A stretch of 64,000 nt of DNA. It comes from Flocculibacter collagenilyticus. GTDB lineage: Bacteria; Pseudomonadota; Gammaproteobacteria; Enterobacterales; Alteromonadaceae. Positions within the stretch are counted from its first letter, which is position 1; every line of letters begins with the position of its first letter. The DNA lies in NCBI RefSeq assembly GCF_016469335.1, contig NZ_CP059888.1, positions 2,790,001 to 2,854,000 of the forward strand, given 5' to 3'. The notes under the pieces are model-generated. The model worked only from the letters and a program-made list of their open reading frames with translations. It was not told where the DNA came from and did no database searches. A program made the position numbers and the translations under genes. Positions 1 through 9,640 of this stretch are shown piece by piece.

Positions 1-737
1 ACTTATGGAGCAAAGCCTACGGCGTAGTACTATGTTCTGCAACTCTAACCGCACTTAATTCGTTTGATTATTATGCCCGTCAGGCCGGACTATTTGGATT
101 AGAAAACACACAATATATTAAAATTGATAGCCCGTTCGACTATCCAAATAAAGCAAAGTTAGTCATACCAAAAATAAACGTTGAACCATCTCATCCAAGC
201 TTTACGGAAGCGCTAGGTAAGGCCGTTCCACTTTATTTAAAAGATCAAGACGCTTCATTGGTGCTCTTTGCCTCCTATTGGCAAATGAAAGAGGTCGCTA
301 AGCAATTACGTGAAAAGGGGTTCTCCTTACTTGTTCAAGGTGAAGCATCTCGTGGCGCTTTACTTACACTGCACAAACAAAAATGTGATGGTAATTCACC
401 AAGTATATTGTTTGGCACACAGAGTTTTTCAGAAGGACTGGACTTGCCCGGGAAGTATTTAACAAATCTAATCATCACAAAAATCCCTTTCGCAGTTCCT
501 ACCTCTCCAATTGAAGAGGCGCAAAATGAATATATTAAACAACGTGGGGGTAACCCATTTTTAGCGATTTCAGTACCTGAAGCGTCAAAAAAATTAGTAC
601 AAGGTTGTGGCAGGCTCCTAAGGCAAGAAGATGACTCTGGCCGAGTTGTTGTATTGGATAGGCGGTTAGTGACCAAGCAATATGGCCAGTCTTTAATAAA
701 TTCACTGCCTCCTTTCAAGCGCGAAATAGAATACTGA
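1..737 (+). CDS. dinG: ATP-dependent DNA helicase DinG, C-terminal part (5' end outside window)
   Basis: The frame is open from the window edge, so about 244 C-terminal residues of a protein that is usually near 690 are visible. It starts in the second helicase half with a VVLCSATLTALNSF stretch typical of DinG/XPD-type superfamily 2 helicases. Near the end is helicase motif VI (QGCGRLLRQ, then an acidic D-S-G and LDRR), which contacts ATP. The iron-sulfur and Walker A parts lie outside the window. DinG unwinds R-loops and forked DNA 5' to 3' in repair. Its stop overlaps the next start by one base (TGATG), so it is probably translationally coupled to the permease gene. An internal GTG at 258 is not the real start. 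Confidence 0.93.
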   Translation, partial: LWSKAYGVVLCSATLTALNSFDYYARQAGLFGLENTQYIKIDSPFDYPNKAKLVIPKINVEPSHPSFTEALGKAVPLYLKDQDASLVLFASYWQMKEVAKQLREKGFSLLVQGEASRGALLTLHKQKCDGNSPSILFGTQSFSEGLDLPGKYLTNLIITKIPFAVPTSPIEEAQNEYIKQRGGNPFLAISVPEASKKLVQGCGRLLRQEDDSGRVVVLDRRLVTKQYGQSLINSLPPFKREIEY

Positions 738-1513
738 TGTTAGATATTGAGTTAACCATCGAATTACTCATATTATTGTGCAGTGTTGCATTTGCAGCTG
801 GTTTTATTGATGCCGTTGCAGGCGGCGGCGGGCTGCTAACAATCCCAGCGCTGTTATCAGCTGGACTACCTGCACATATTGCATTGGGGACAAATAAGCT
901 AGCTGCAACATTCGGCTCATTTGTTGCCAGCCTCACCTTTTATAGAAAGAAACTATTTAACCTAAGATATTGGCGATTATCTATTGTCTTCACCGCCGTT
1001 GGTGCCATTGCAGGAACTGTGGTGGTAGATTACTTATCTCCCGAACTACTTAACAAAGTGTTACCTGTTGTTATTGCGGCAACAGCACTTTATACACTCT
1101 TCAACCGCGTAAAACCTGATCACAATATACATTTACCACAACAATCCACAAACCTTAAAGTTAAGCAATGCTCACAGGCAGTTACACTAGGCTTTTATGA
1201 TGGAATCGCAGGCCCGGGAACAGGGGCATTCTGGGTTGTCTCAAATACCGTTTTATATAAAATTAACCTATTGCTTAGTAGCGGCGTGGCAAGGGCAATG
1301 AACTTCGTAAGCAACATATGCTCATTAACTGCCTTTATATTTTTAGGGCATGTGCATTTCGCACTGGGTATAGCAATGGGACTGTGCTTAATGGTGGGGG
1401 CACTAATTGGCTCACATTACGCGATTAAATTGGGAAGTAAGTTTATTCGCCCTGTATTTATTAGTGTAGTATTGCTACTTACAGCAAAATTACTTTGGCA
1501 AGCATGGCTTTAA
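737..1513 (+). CDS. yfcA: TSUP-family (TauE/SafE) membrane permease, YfcA-like
   Basis: This is a 258-residue, strongly hydrophobic protein with about eight membrane segments. The N-terminal AGFIDAVAGGGGLLTIPAL and the second-half GFYDGIAGPGTGAFW are the paired glycine-rich signatures of the TSUP family, and the match to E. coli YfcA runs through the C-terminal IRPVFI...AKLL segment. TSUP proteins move organic or sulfur-containing anions across the inner membrane; the YfcA substrate is not established. The ATG shares its A with the dinG stop, and priC follows 15 bp downstream, so the three probably form one transcription unit. Confidence 0.9.
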   Translation: MLDIELTIELLILLCSVAFAAGFIDAVAGGGGLLTIPALLSAGLPAHIALGTNKLAATFGSFVASLTFYRKKLFNLRYWRLSIVFTAVGAIAGTVVVDYLSPELLNKVLPVVIAATALYTLFNRVKPDHNIHLPQQSTNLKVKQCSQAVTLGFYDGIAGPGTGAFWVVSNTVLYKINLLLSSGVARAMNFVSNICSLTAFIFLGHVHFALGIAMGLCLMVGALIGSHYAIKLGSKFIRPVFISVVLLLTAKLLWQAWL

Positions 1514-1528
1514 GCTATCAAGGCGCTC

Positions 1529-2176
1529 ATGAACACTCACTTTTCATCGTATCATTCTGACAACTTCAACATCGTGCTACAAAAGTTAGCGCATCAGTTA
1601 TCACTTATTAAAGAACAGTCAGAGTACATTGATAAGTTTAACGATGAGAACCGCTCTGTTAAAGAACAACATATACGCTTTGATGCAACCCTTTTTAAAG
1701 TGCGTTCATCTAAGCTACAAGATTATGCAATTGAAGCCGCCAAAAACTTTGCGCTTTTGGAGAAGTTGTACAAAAAAGGACAGTCTGAATATTTAACTTA
1801 TTATATAAACCTGCTAGATAGTCAAATCAGTGCGTTAGTTCAGGCCGTAAAATCAAACGAAGTAAAATTAAAAGAAATTCAATTTGATAAAAAAGCGCGG
1901 CAGGCACGATATCAACAAAAACTTAAAAGAACCGCTCAGCACATTATGCAACCAAGCCATGAACTTTACGCCGAGCTAAATCAGAATCATGAATATGAAC
2001 GGCGCTTAATGAACATGCTAGAAATGCGGGAAGCACGACTAAAAAGCGCAAACGGTGCCGAGGCAGACACGTTAAAACAAGAAGTATTGGCGTTACACCA
2101 ACGTTTAGGTAGATGCCGACAAGCAATTTCTAAGGTTGAAAACAAAATTGCATGGGTCGAAAAGAGAAACTCCTAA
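1529..2176 (+). CDS. priC: Primosomal replication protein N'' (PriC)
   Basis: This 215-residue, mostly helical and basic protein matches E. coli PriC at IRFDATLF near the N-terminus, at HEYERRLMNMLEMREARL, and at the C-terminal RLGRCRQAISKVENKIA. PriC recognises stalled forks with a leading-strand gap and helps load DnaB together with Rep. It is longer than the E. coli protein (about 175 residues) because of N-terminal and middle insertions. An AAGG ribosome site lies 7 bp before the ATG. Its location behind dinG, another fork-repair gene, fits the role. The 3' end overlaps the convergent downstream gene by a few bases. Confidence 0.88.
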   Translation: MNTHFSSYHSDNFNIVLQKLAHQLSLIKEQSEYIDKFNDENRSVKEQHIRFDATLFKVRSSKLQDYAIEAAKNFALLEKLYKKGQSEYLTYYINLLDSQISALVQAVKSNEVKLKEIQFDKKARQARYQQKLKRTAQHIMQPSHELYAELNQNHEYERRLMNMLEMREARLKSANGAEADTLKQEVLALHQRLGRCRQAISKVENKIAWVEKRNS

Positions 2177-2904
2177 TTAGCGATTACTTGTGGTTTGCCT
2201 AGGTGGTCGATAATGCCCGCTGCACGTTCAGCTTTACTGAACATCTTCACTTCACGAAGTAAGTTTTTCATTATTTCTTCACCACCACGTGTAAAGCTGT
2301 CAGACATGATCATCGGGCAAACAGCACTTTCTGTACCTTCTATTTGATTTAATAGAAATAATATTTGCTGCCAAAATAAGCTTCCCATGGTGTACCCTAG
2401 CATAGCGCCTACCCCTAAATTTCTATATTCCTTCAGTACGTAGGCATATAAAAACTCACAGCGACAATTAATATTTTTCACAGGTAACTCCTCATCAGGT
2501 GAGGTGGTTCCTTCTTTTAAATCTACATCAAATGCCGCAAAGGCAATCGGTTGAGAGGGATCAATAGCAGAAAACACAACTAAACGATAATGTCGTTTAT
2601 GACCGTTATCATCTATTCCTTCACGTCCGTTTAAACCATGACAAATCATATTTTTGTGTTGTTCAGAATCGCAATTTTCACAAAAATAATCCGTTAAATC
2701 GGGGTGGTTAAAAAACTCGGGGCAATCATATACAAGCAATGGAGGCTGCTTTTTAATATTTTTCCAGTTAGGATGAGCTGAGAGGCATATTTCTAAATCC
2801 ATGTAGCTTAACACCTCAACAAAGCCTATTTCATTTGGATAAACCTGATAGCCTCCAAACAAACGAAGTTGATCAAATATTAAATGTTCGTCTGCACTAT
2901 TCAT
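2173..2904 (-). CDS. Uncharacterised protein with a GNAT acetyltransferase-like segment
   Basis: This 243-residue soluble protein belongs to no family I can name securely. Residues about 150-175 (FLYAYVLKEYRNLGVGAMLG) look like GNAT motif A, where an R/Q-x-x-G-x-G loop binds the acyl-CoA pyrophosphate; here it is R161-N-L-G-V-G. Before it sit many cysteines, including C75-E-N-C78, C88, C147 and C149, which could bind a metal. No signal peptide is seen. It converges on priC with a 4-bp overlap and is transcribed alone. The acetyltransferase role is inference from one motif. Confidence 0.6.
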   Translation of the reverse strand: MNSADEHLIFDQLRLFGGYQVYPNEIGFVEVLSYMDLEICLSAHPNWKNIKKQPPLLVYDCPEFFNHPDLTDYFCENCDSEQHKNMICHGLNGREGIDDNGHKRHYRLVVFSAIDPSQPIAFAAFDVDLKEGTTSPDEELPVKNINCRCEFLYAYVLKEYRNLGVGAMLGYTMGSLFWQQILFLLNQIEGTESAVCPMIMSDSFTRGGEEIMKNLLREVKMFSKAERAAGIIDHLGKPQVIAN

Positions 2905-3131
2905 AATTATTTACTATTCAGCGTTTTATATAATTCCAGACTCAGCGCGAATATCACGAGATGAAATTTTCATAAAAATGTAAAATTCAGTGTAGTCGAA
3001 CTTGACCAGTTTATCCTTTGAATAAGGTATATGAACAATTTTTATTACAGCCCTCATCCAACATAATATTCCCGCTGCGGATGTAATCTGATAACCTCTA
3101 CCGATAGGTAAATCTAATAATAAGAACAAAT

Positions 3132-3839
3132 ATGACTGACTTTATTGAAGTATATCCAGAATGGATGAATAAGCAGTATTGCCAATTACTCATCGAGAAG
3201 TTTAATCACTCTTCTGAAAAAGGCGCAGGTCACACCGGACAGGGTATAGACTTGAAGAAAAAGAACAGTACCGACTTAATGATCAACCTTTCTGAGCATT
3301 GGCAACAAGAAAGTGCGGCTATTATGGACCTAACATTTAAAGGTCTTATTCCCTATGTAAGAAAGTACCCATTTTTGTTGGTTGGCGCCGTTTCAGCCTC
3401 TTTCATGGATCCTAACACTAAAGAAGTTACTGAGATCACCCATCAACATGTACAACAAATGCCTAATGATCAAATTCTTTATTTACTTAAGCACATATAC
3501 CGACTAGGTAATATAAATCTACAGCATTACAAAAAAGGTCAAGGTGGTTACCATCATTGGCATTCAGAACACTTTCCTCACCCTGTTGATAAGCAACAAG
3601 ACAGCCTACACCGCACACTGGTTTTCATGTACTACCTTAATGATGTACAAGAAGGAGGCGGAACAGAGTTTTACTTCCAAAACCGCTCAGTTAAACCTGA
3701 AGCAGGGAGTTTAGTTATATTCCCTACTAGCTTCACACATACCCACAAGGGCTCCATTCCTATTTCCAATGATAAATATATTCTAACGTCTTGGGTTATG
3801 TTTAATCCTGCGCAAAAGCTTTATGGAACAAACAGCTAG
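3132..3839 (+). CDS. 2-oxoglutarate/Fe(II)-dependent oxygenase, prolyl-4-hydroxylase type
   Basis: This 235-residue protein carries the P4Hc-type double-stranded beta-helix. The iron ligands appear as H144-S-E146 inside GGYHHWHSEHF and H205 in FTHTHKG, and K215 (NDKYILTSW) is in place to bind the 2-oxoglutarate carboxylate. The second ligand is Glu instead of the more common Asp. The pattern YYLNDVQEGGGTEF before the distal histidine is typical of prolyl-hydroxylase-like and PKHD enzymes. Substrate unknown. No signal peptide, so it is cytosolic. The next gene encodes an unrelated secreted protein. Confidence 0.82.
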   Translation: MTDFIEVYPEWMNKQYCQLLIEKFNHSSEKGAGHTGQGIDLKKKNSTDLMINLSEHWQQESAAIMDLTFKGLIPYVRKYPFLLVGAVSASFMDPNTKEVTEITHQHVQQMPNDQILYLLKHIYRLGNINLQHYKKGQGGYHHWHSEHFPHPVDKQQDSLHRTLVFMYYLNDVQEGGGTEFYFQNRSVKPEAGSLVIFPTSFTHTHKGSIPISNDKYILTSWVMFNPAQKLYGTNS

Positions 3840-3908
3840 CACCTTACTGTTACACTAAAGTTACCCCCTACGTTTAATACTAACTACACAGATCACAGGA
3901 GATTTACT

Positions 3909-6764
3909 GTGTTATTTCTTACTAATAATAAACACATAAAAAAGAAATTGTTAATTCTTGTAAGCGCCTTAACTTTAAATACTGCACATGCATCTGAGCT
4001 AACCGTAACCATTTCATGGAACCCTTCTGAAGTAAAACACGGTGAAAGCTCAACGCTAACTTGGAATTCAAGCAATGCCGCAACCTGTGAGCTTAACGAT
4101 AAGCCAAATGCAATAAGAGGAACATGGGTTGGAAATAATAGAACTAACAGCCTGAGTAGCACTTTAAAGTGTTTTGATGTAAACGGTTCAGCCATATCCG
4201 CTACGGCACAATTAATAGTACGGAAACTTCCAACTGCAACAATCAAGTGGGAGCCTTCAGAAATAGCCCATGGAGAAAGCTCATTACTAACTTGGCACTC
4301 AACTGATGCCACAACATGCTTAATGAATGGTCAATCCAGAGCAACCAGTGGTAGCTGGCTTGCTAAAAATAGAGTTAATAGCCAATCAGTAAGCCTTAAA
4401 TGTACTGGTGTCGCAGGCTCATCAAGCACTCAAACCGCAGAACTCACTGTTAGAAAGCCACCTACAGTTGATATTAAATGGCTACCTTCCGAAGTTGCAC
4501 ATGGTGAGAGTGCAATATTGTCCTGGAGCTCTACTGATGCAACATATTGTTTAATAAACGGGCAGGAGCGCGCACCTAACGGAAACTGGCTAGGTAAAAA
4601 CAGAACTAGTACTCAACATGTATCATTGCAATGCAAAGGCTTAGCAGGAGAGTCTGAAGTAAAAACCGCTACATTGACAGTAAGAAAGAAGCCCACCGTA
4701 AGTATTGCTTGGACACCAGCCGAGGTTGCATATGGAGAAAGTGCGACCTTAACATGGCATTCTGAAGATGCAACTTCGTGTGACGTAAACGGGCAGCCAC
4801 GCTCAACCAGTGGCAGCTGGGTGGGTAGCAATAGAACCTCTAATCAAACTACAACTATCACATGTACTGGTTTGGCAGGTACTTCCGATGCAGTTGTAGC
4901 TAATTTAACAGTTCATCAAAAACCAACATTAGCACTCTCTCTTTCTCCCAAAACAGCATGTTTAAATTCACCTCAATCTTTCAGCTGGATAAGTCATAAC
5001 GCTACAAACTGTCACAACGCTACTGGGGAGCAAATTGGATTATCCGGTAATAGACAAATTGACACAGGCTTTGTTCAGAATGGTTTAACTCAACTTACAT
5101 GCACGGGTAAAGGTGGCACGGTCACTTCATCTGCCGAATTCAATGTCATTACTTGTCATAGCCAACCTACCATTGAAAGACTTAAGGTGTTTAATAACGA
5201 TGTTGAAGTTTTTAGCTCAGATGATGTGCAACCAGTATCAGAAATTAGTCATCCATCTATTTTATTATCAGAGCCTAGTTTACTGACCATTGAACTAACA
5301 ACAAACGAAAATGAAAACACTTCGTGTGAGCTAAATAGCAGTAATACATTTAGTAAAACAAGTAATGTTCACTCAATTAGCATTATGCCCGCTTATTTAT
5401 CCGAAGAGATTACTATTTCTTGCCATTCCCCAACCGCAAATTCAACAACAAAAAAACTCATCATCAATGCAACTGATTTACCATTATTAAGCGCAGTTTC
5501 TACCTATCTTAGTCAACCACTGAAAGTAGGTATCACCATCGAGGATAATGATTATACCGATCCTTACGCAGGATACCGCCTATCTAGCTATTACTCTCAA
5601 ATACATAATTTATTTTCACGCAGTGAGTTATATGAGCAGAGCGACGTATTCAACTTAACTAACTTACAAACCGATCAGTTAGCAGAGTATTTAATTAATA
5701 CCAGTGAGGCATATTTTGAGCCTTGCGGTGATCTCGCAGAAAAACAGCTAGTGCCTCCATACACTCAATGCCGATATAAAAATAAAATCGGCAACGAGCC
5801 TTATTATCGTTGGACCAGCCCTGCATACAGCGATAATAACGGTGAGTTCTATACAAACCATTGGCACTATGAATGGCGAGCTACTGCGGGTATTTCTAAA
5901 GCAATCAAAACGCTGTTAAAAAAGCATGCTCAAACTGTGAACTGTCCTGCAGCCACTACTGACAAACCAAGTGATTATATTAACGAATTGTCTACTATCA
6001 GTACGTCTTTCTCATTTAATATACGTTGCAGAGCTGAAAATGTAAGAAAGTTAATAGCAGAACAAGTATGGCAAAAATGGAGTAATGAGGCCTACCTTGC
6101 TACGCTTGGAAGTAGTTGGATGGCTATTCAAAAATCAAACGTACCACACTTTATTGCAAGAGCTAACATTGTCGAAGACATGTTGATTAGCACTGCTTAC
6201 CCTAATTTTGATATTTACAATGCGAATGAAAATAGCAGCTATCAATTATCGGATGCATTTACGATGCTCACTGCGGGTGAAACCGCAAATATAACGTGTA
6301 GAACAACAGAGGGCGAAACATGCTATTGGCGAAATACTAATGAACCTTTTCATGTAACCAACTCTACAGACTTAAATCACTCTGTCGATACTGTTTTGGC
6401 GCTAAATAGCTCTAGTAATGAACTATATTGTGATCGTAATGGCTGTTTGAATCTTGCTTTGTTAGCAAATACATTAGACCAAGTTACTTGGAATCAAAAC
6501 ATCCGGCAATTTGATTGGTTCTTAAATGGATATTGTATCAACAATCATGTCCAAACCAATAACGGCCCATTAGATAGTCAAACAGATAAAGAAAAAATGG
6601 AAAGCTTTTGTGCTGATTATTGGAATTTACCGCCTTCAAATGTTTCACTTCAAGGCTGGGTTGAGCTGGCTAAATACAATAGAAACTTAATGATTAAAAT
6701 GAGAAGCCTACCGTTAAATCAGGCTTACATCATTCCCTTGTATTTGAGCTTACTTAATCAGTAA
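3909..6764 (+). CDS. Secreted protein of 951 residues with five Ig-like repeats and an unknown C-terminal domain
   Basis: The start is GTG at 3909, with AGGAGA 6 bp upstream. Residues 1-29 form a signal peptide (KKK, then LLILVSALTLNTAHAS). Residues 30-337 are four repeats of exactly 77 residues, each with W-x-P-[SA]-E-[VI]...G-E-S...L-[TS]-W and two cysteines (C60/C88, C137/C165, C214/C242, C291/C319) probably joined in a disulfide. A fifth, diverged copy follows at about 338-417. Residues 418-951 have no family I recognise; they contain scattered Cys, Trp and Tyr and look like a folded extracellular domain. The repeats may act as a stalk. The gene stands alone with a hairpin behind it. Confidence 0.85.
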   Translation: MLFLTNNKHIKKKLLILVSALTLNTAHASELTVTISWNPSEVKHGESSTLTWNSSNAATCELNDKPNAIRGTWVGNNRTNSLSSTLKCFDVNGSAISATAQLIVRKLPTATIKWEPSEIAHGESSLLTWHSTDATTCLMNGQSRATSGSWLAKNRVNSQSVSLKCTGVAGSSSTQTAELTVRKPPTVDIKWLPSEVAHGESAILSWSSTDATYCLINGQERAPNGNWLGKNRTSTQHVSLQCKGLAGESEVKTATLTVRKKPTVSIAWTPAEVAYGESATLTWHSEDATSCDVNGQPRSTSGSWVGSNRTSNQTTTITCTGLAGTSDAVVANLTVHQKPTLALSLSPKTACLNSPQSFSWISHNATNCHNATGEQIGLSGNRQIDTGFVQNGLTQLTCTGKGGTVTSSAEFNVITCHSQPTIERLKVFNNDVEVFSSDDVQPVSEISHPSILLSEPSLLTIELTTNENENTSCELNSSNTFSKTSNVHSISIMPAYLSEEITISCHSPTANSTTKKLIINATDLPLLSAVSTYLSQPLKVGITIEDNDYTDPYAGYRLSSYYSQIHNLFSRSELYEQSDVFNLTNLQTDQLAEYLINTSEAYFEPCGDLAEKQLVPPYTQCRYKNKIGNEPYYRWTSPAYSDNNGEFYTNHWHYEWRATAGISKAIKTLLKKHAQTVNCPAATTDKPSDYINELSTISTSFSFNIRCRAENVRKLIAEQVWQKWSNEAYLATLGSSWMAIQKSNVPHFIARANIVEDMLISTAYPNFDIYNANENSSYQLSDAFTMLTAGETANITCRTTEGETCYWRNTNEPFHVTNSTDLNHSVDTVLALNSSSNELYCDRNGCLNLALLANTLDQVTWNQNIRQFDWFLNGYCINNHVQTNNGPLDSQTDKEKMESFCADYWNLPPSNVSLQGWVELAKYNRNLMIKMRSLPLNQAYIIPLYLSLLNQ
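3996..4919 (+). repeat. Four tandem 231-bp coding repeats (Ig-like modules)
   Basis: The 77-residue period is exact: the first cysteine of each module falls at 60, 137, 214 and 291, and the second at 88, 165, 242 and 319. DNA identity between copies is moderate, so the array is not a recent expansion. A fifth degenerate copy continues to about 5160. Confidence 0.85.
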
Positions 6765-6772
6765 CCCTTTGA

Positions 6773-6808
6773 AAAGTGGTGAATATTGTTATTCAACTTC
6801 ACCACTTT
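6773..6808 (+). terminator. Hairpin after the Ig-repeat protein gene
   Basis: An 11-bp perfect stem (AAAGTGGTGAA with TTCACCACTTT) encloses a 14-base loop, 8 bp after the stop codon. No strong T-tract follows, so termination may be imperfect. Confidence 0.55.
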
Positions 6809-7073
6809 GCTTAATACTTATTTGCTCTTATGTCTTTGTAAGGTGTTACCACCTTTCGGTACGCATCACATTGGGCACATTAAATAAATCACCATCGCTA
6901 TAAGCTCCTTTGCGCTCATAGATACTGAAGTAGTATGAGCAAGCAGGGCTTCGTAGCTTTAAACAGAAGAAGATAAGAAACTGTTAACCAAATTACACAT
7001 TTAAAAGTACCACATTTAAAACAAGTATCATTTCATGTGTCGTAATAGGTGAATTAATATTGCATCGCTAAAA
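6809..7073. other. Intergenic region without recognised content
   Basis: This is the remaining gap between the two convergent secreted-protein genes. I see no reading frame with coding character, RNA gene or clear repeat between the two terminators. Confidence 0.6.
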
Positions 7074-7108
7074 GCAAAAAAAGCGCCATTCAAAATGAAT
7101 GACGCTTT
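7074..7108 (-). terminator. Rho-independent terminator of the subtilase gene
   Basis: Read on the minus strand, AAAGCG-T-CATTC pairs with GAATG-G-CGCTTT around a short loop, with a single mismatch in the stem. A run of seven T follows. It lies about 40 bp after the protease stop. Confidence 0.85.
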
Positions 7109-7148
7109 ACACCAAACTTATCAGAGTTTTTTTATTCTATGTGCCTTA

Positions 7149-8966
7149 TTAAAAAGTCACAGTCACAGAATTAGTACATTCAGAGCTTGAAGATTCACAT
7201 ACTTGATAGGTGTATGAACCGCCACCTTTCGACGTCATTATATCTGTGTATGAGCCATCATTGCTTGTAGATGTAATTAATGAACCGTTTCTAAAAATAT
7301 CTACATTTGATGTAGTTGCACCATCCCAAGACAAAGCAACATGCTTTTTGCCTTTCGATTTATAACCATTTGCAGATAAACTTAGCTCACCTACAGGAGG
7401 CTCACCACCAGAACAACCGTTTGTTGTTAAGTAATCACTCGCTGCTTTTGCTTTCACAATACCATGGCCGAAATACACATCTTTTCCAGCAGCACCCGAA
7501 TCCTCAGCCGTTGCTTTAAATGCATCACGAATGTCAGTACCAGTACAACCAGTATGATTTGACCAAACTAAGGCAGCTAAACCCGCAACCGCTGGAGTTG
7601 CCATTGATGTTCCACTCATAAAGCCAAAGTCGCTGCTGCCAATGTCAATACTTGCACTGTTTGAAGCTAACAGCATTGCACGGTCTTCAAAAGCCGCACC
7701 AACTGCGGGAATGCTTGTTGTGTTTGTATCACCTAAAGTCGCATATAGCATACCAGCTTCATTATTAACAATAATGGCGCCGATACCACCAGATGCCTCA
7801 CAATTTGCGACCTTATCGTGGAATGAAATAGCGCCGCGGTCGATAACACAAACTGAACCATTTGCTCCTGCATCTGTGCTTTCAGCCGTTCCCATATAGT
7901 GTGTTGAACCTGATGCTGAGCCAGCATTTTCCATTGCCGATGAGGCAATAGCAGCACCGTCAATTGATAAATTTGCTGACGTTGCTAAACCAGCCGGATA
8001 TGTTGACAATGTATCCACGCCACCCGCTGTCACTTCTACACAAATTCGCTCGTCATTGACTGCATTTTTACCTTTACCTGATTGGCAGCTTGGGAACTGA
8101 GAAAAGTCGGCGATATTATTGTCTGCATCATTTGCACCAACCATCATTACAGATGTGTAGCCAGCAGGGTAAGAACGCACACTATTTCCATCATTACCTG
8201 CTGCAGCTAGCACTAAACCACCAGCATCTGTAAAGGCTTGAAAAGCGTTTGATTCAGTACTATTTGAACCACCCCCGCCTAGACTCATATTTATGATGTT
8301 AGCACCAGCAGCCGAACATTTTTCTGCTGCATGCGCTAAATCGGATGAATAACCCCAACCAGCTTCATTAAATACTTTAATGATATGCATATCTACGCCC
8401 GGCGCCATTCCAATAACTCCTACATTATTGTCAGCTGCGCCTATAGTACCAGCAACGTGAGTCCCATGTGGTCCACCATGCTCATTCCAATTACCTGTGC
8501 CTGAGTCGTTATCACCTGTAATTGCTCCCCAATTAAAATCATTGTTCGAGCTGTCTAATCCAGAGTCAATCACGCAAACCTTCATCCCTGCATTTGCATT
8601 AAACGTTAGCTGGTTTGCTTGTGATTGATATACTGCATAAGGTGTCACTTGCTGTGTCATTGGGTTACCAGCATCGTCGTTGTAAACGCTTAGAGGGTAG
8701 CGCTTCATATCTTCTTCAATTAACTTGATATGAGGGTTTTTAAGTAACCCTTTGACTTCACTTAATGACTTGCCAGTGAATGTAGCTGCAAAGAAGCCAT
8801 TGGCGTCTACATTGACTTCTGCACCAAGCTGTTTAGCAAGGGCTTTAACAATGCCTTTTTTATTATTTTCTACTTGAACAATGTAACGGTCGTCAGCAGC
8901 TTGTGCTGTGAATGCTGTCGCTATGGCAACAGCAACAAGAGATGATGCAAATTTTGAAACTTTCAT
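7149..8966 (-). CDS. Secreted subtilisin-like serine protease (S8) with inserted PA domain
   Basis: The product is a 605-residue preproprotein. It has a signal peptide (1-23, ending AQA), an inhibitor-I9 propeptide (about 26-90) and an S8 catalytic domain. The triad is D134 (VIDSGLD), H167 (HGTHVAGT) and S454 (GTSMATP), with oxyanion N258 (AAAGNDG). A protease-associated domain is inserted at about 325-445, between the oxyanion Asn and the catalytic Ser. Residues about 515-605 form a fibronectin-III-like beta domain. It would be exported by Sec and degrade extracellular protein. It is monocistronic, with a long AT-rich upstream region and a strong terminator. Confidence 0.95.
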   Translation of the reverse strand: MKVSKFASSLVAVAIATAFTAQAADDRYIVQVENNKKGIVKALAKQLGAEVNVDANGFFAATFTGKSLSEVKGLLKNPHIKLIEEDMKRYPLSVYNDDAGNPMTQQVTPYAVYQSQANQLTFNANAGMKVCVIDSGLDSSNNDFNWGAITGDNDSGTGNWNEHGGPHGTHVAGTIGAADNNVGVIGMAPGVDMHIIKVFNEAGWGYSSDLAHAAEKCSAAGANIINMSLGGGGSNSTESNAFQAFTDAGGLVLAAAGNDGNSVRSYPAGYTSVMMVGANDADNNIADFSQFPSCQSGKGKNAVNDERICVEVTAGGVDTLSTYPAGLATSANLSIDGAAIASSAMENAGSASGSTHYMGTAESTDAGANGSVCVIDRGAISFHDKVANCEASGGIGAIIVNNEAGMLYATLGDTNTTSIPAVGAAFEDRAMLLASNSASIDIGSSDFGFMSGTSMATPAVAGLAALVWSNHTGCTGTDIRDAFKATAEDSGAAGKDVYFGHGIVKAKAASDYLTTNGCSGGEPPVGELSLSANGYKSKGKKHVALSWDGATTSNVDIFRNGSLITSTSNDGSYTDIMTSKGGGSYTYQVCESSSSECTNSVTVTF

Positions 8967-9526
8967 ATACTGGTTAACTCCAACTTCAACTAGTTAGTTC
9001 ACTTATCGCCTATTGTTATTTTTATTTAGCGAAGTGATTCTTATTATTTTTAAAACAGTTATTACCGCTGAACTGCAATGTACAGCTGTCGGCGCAATGC
9101 CAAACGTGAGAATTAAACTACTTGAATCACGAAGATTTGAAACTCTTTTTTTGGCATTAAAAAGTTGGACATGAAATATACTGATACACACATTTGTTAA
9201 ATAAAAATGAAATAATTGAACAAAAAACACTCAAACAAGTGTTGGATATATGGTATTCGCAGAGAATATAAATTTAACAGTTAAAAAGAAAAACTAATTA
9301 ATGCATTAGAATATTTCATGCTAACCGGTATAAATACCACTAAATAAAGGTAGCTTACTAAAAATAAGTGGACGTACCACTTCAATAACATAGCCATAAA
9401 AATCATTAGCTATTAAAGCACGCAGCTTCAATAAACACGTGTAAACTGAGAAAACGATTATAAATAAGTAACCAAGTCTTTTGTAAGCTAAATTAATAAA
9501 ATGAGGTAATTAGGAACAGGAAGTTT
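8967..9526. other. Upstream region of the subtilase gene
   Basis: About 560 bp without a convincing gene. It must hold the leftward protease promoter. A short inverted repeat (AAGTGG-ACGTA-CCACTT) lies near 9366-9382; its role is unknown. Confidence 0.55.
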
Positions 9527-9640
9527 GGGTGGCGACTCCATCAGCCACATCTCGGCACATGAGTCGTTTGCTGTGGCTGCTTCCTTCCGGACCTGACCAG
9601 GTTAACAAAGTATCATTGCGAGAGGACCAATAGAGTCACC
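9527..9640 (-). ncRNA. ffs: 4.5S signal recognition particle RNA (small bacterial type)
   Basis: The minus strand contains the universal SRP RNA apical core CAGGTCCGGAAGGAAGCAGC. The two ends pair to close the long hairpin: GGTGACTC at the 5' end with GAGTCGCC at the 3' end. The length (about 110 nt) and absence of an Alu domain fit the gammaproteobacterial 4.5S form. The RNA binds Ffh and targets nascent membrane proteins to FtsY and the translocon. Ends are placed from the pairing and may shift by a few bases. Confidence 0.96.

Noticed and set aside
258-737. Short gene starting at GTG 258
   Set aside because: The same frame is open to the window edge with helicase sequence upstream, so this is the inside of dinG.
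2926-3129. 67-residue reading frame on the minus strand between the GNAT-like and oxygenase genes
   Set aside because: No ribosome binding site, no recognisable composition or motif, and it fills the promoter region of the oxygenase gene.
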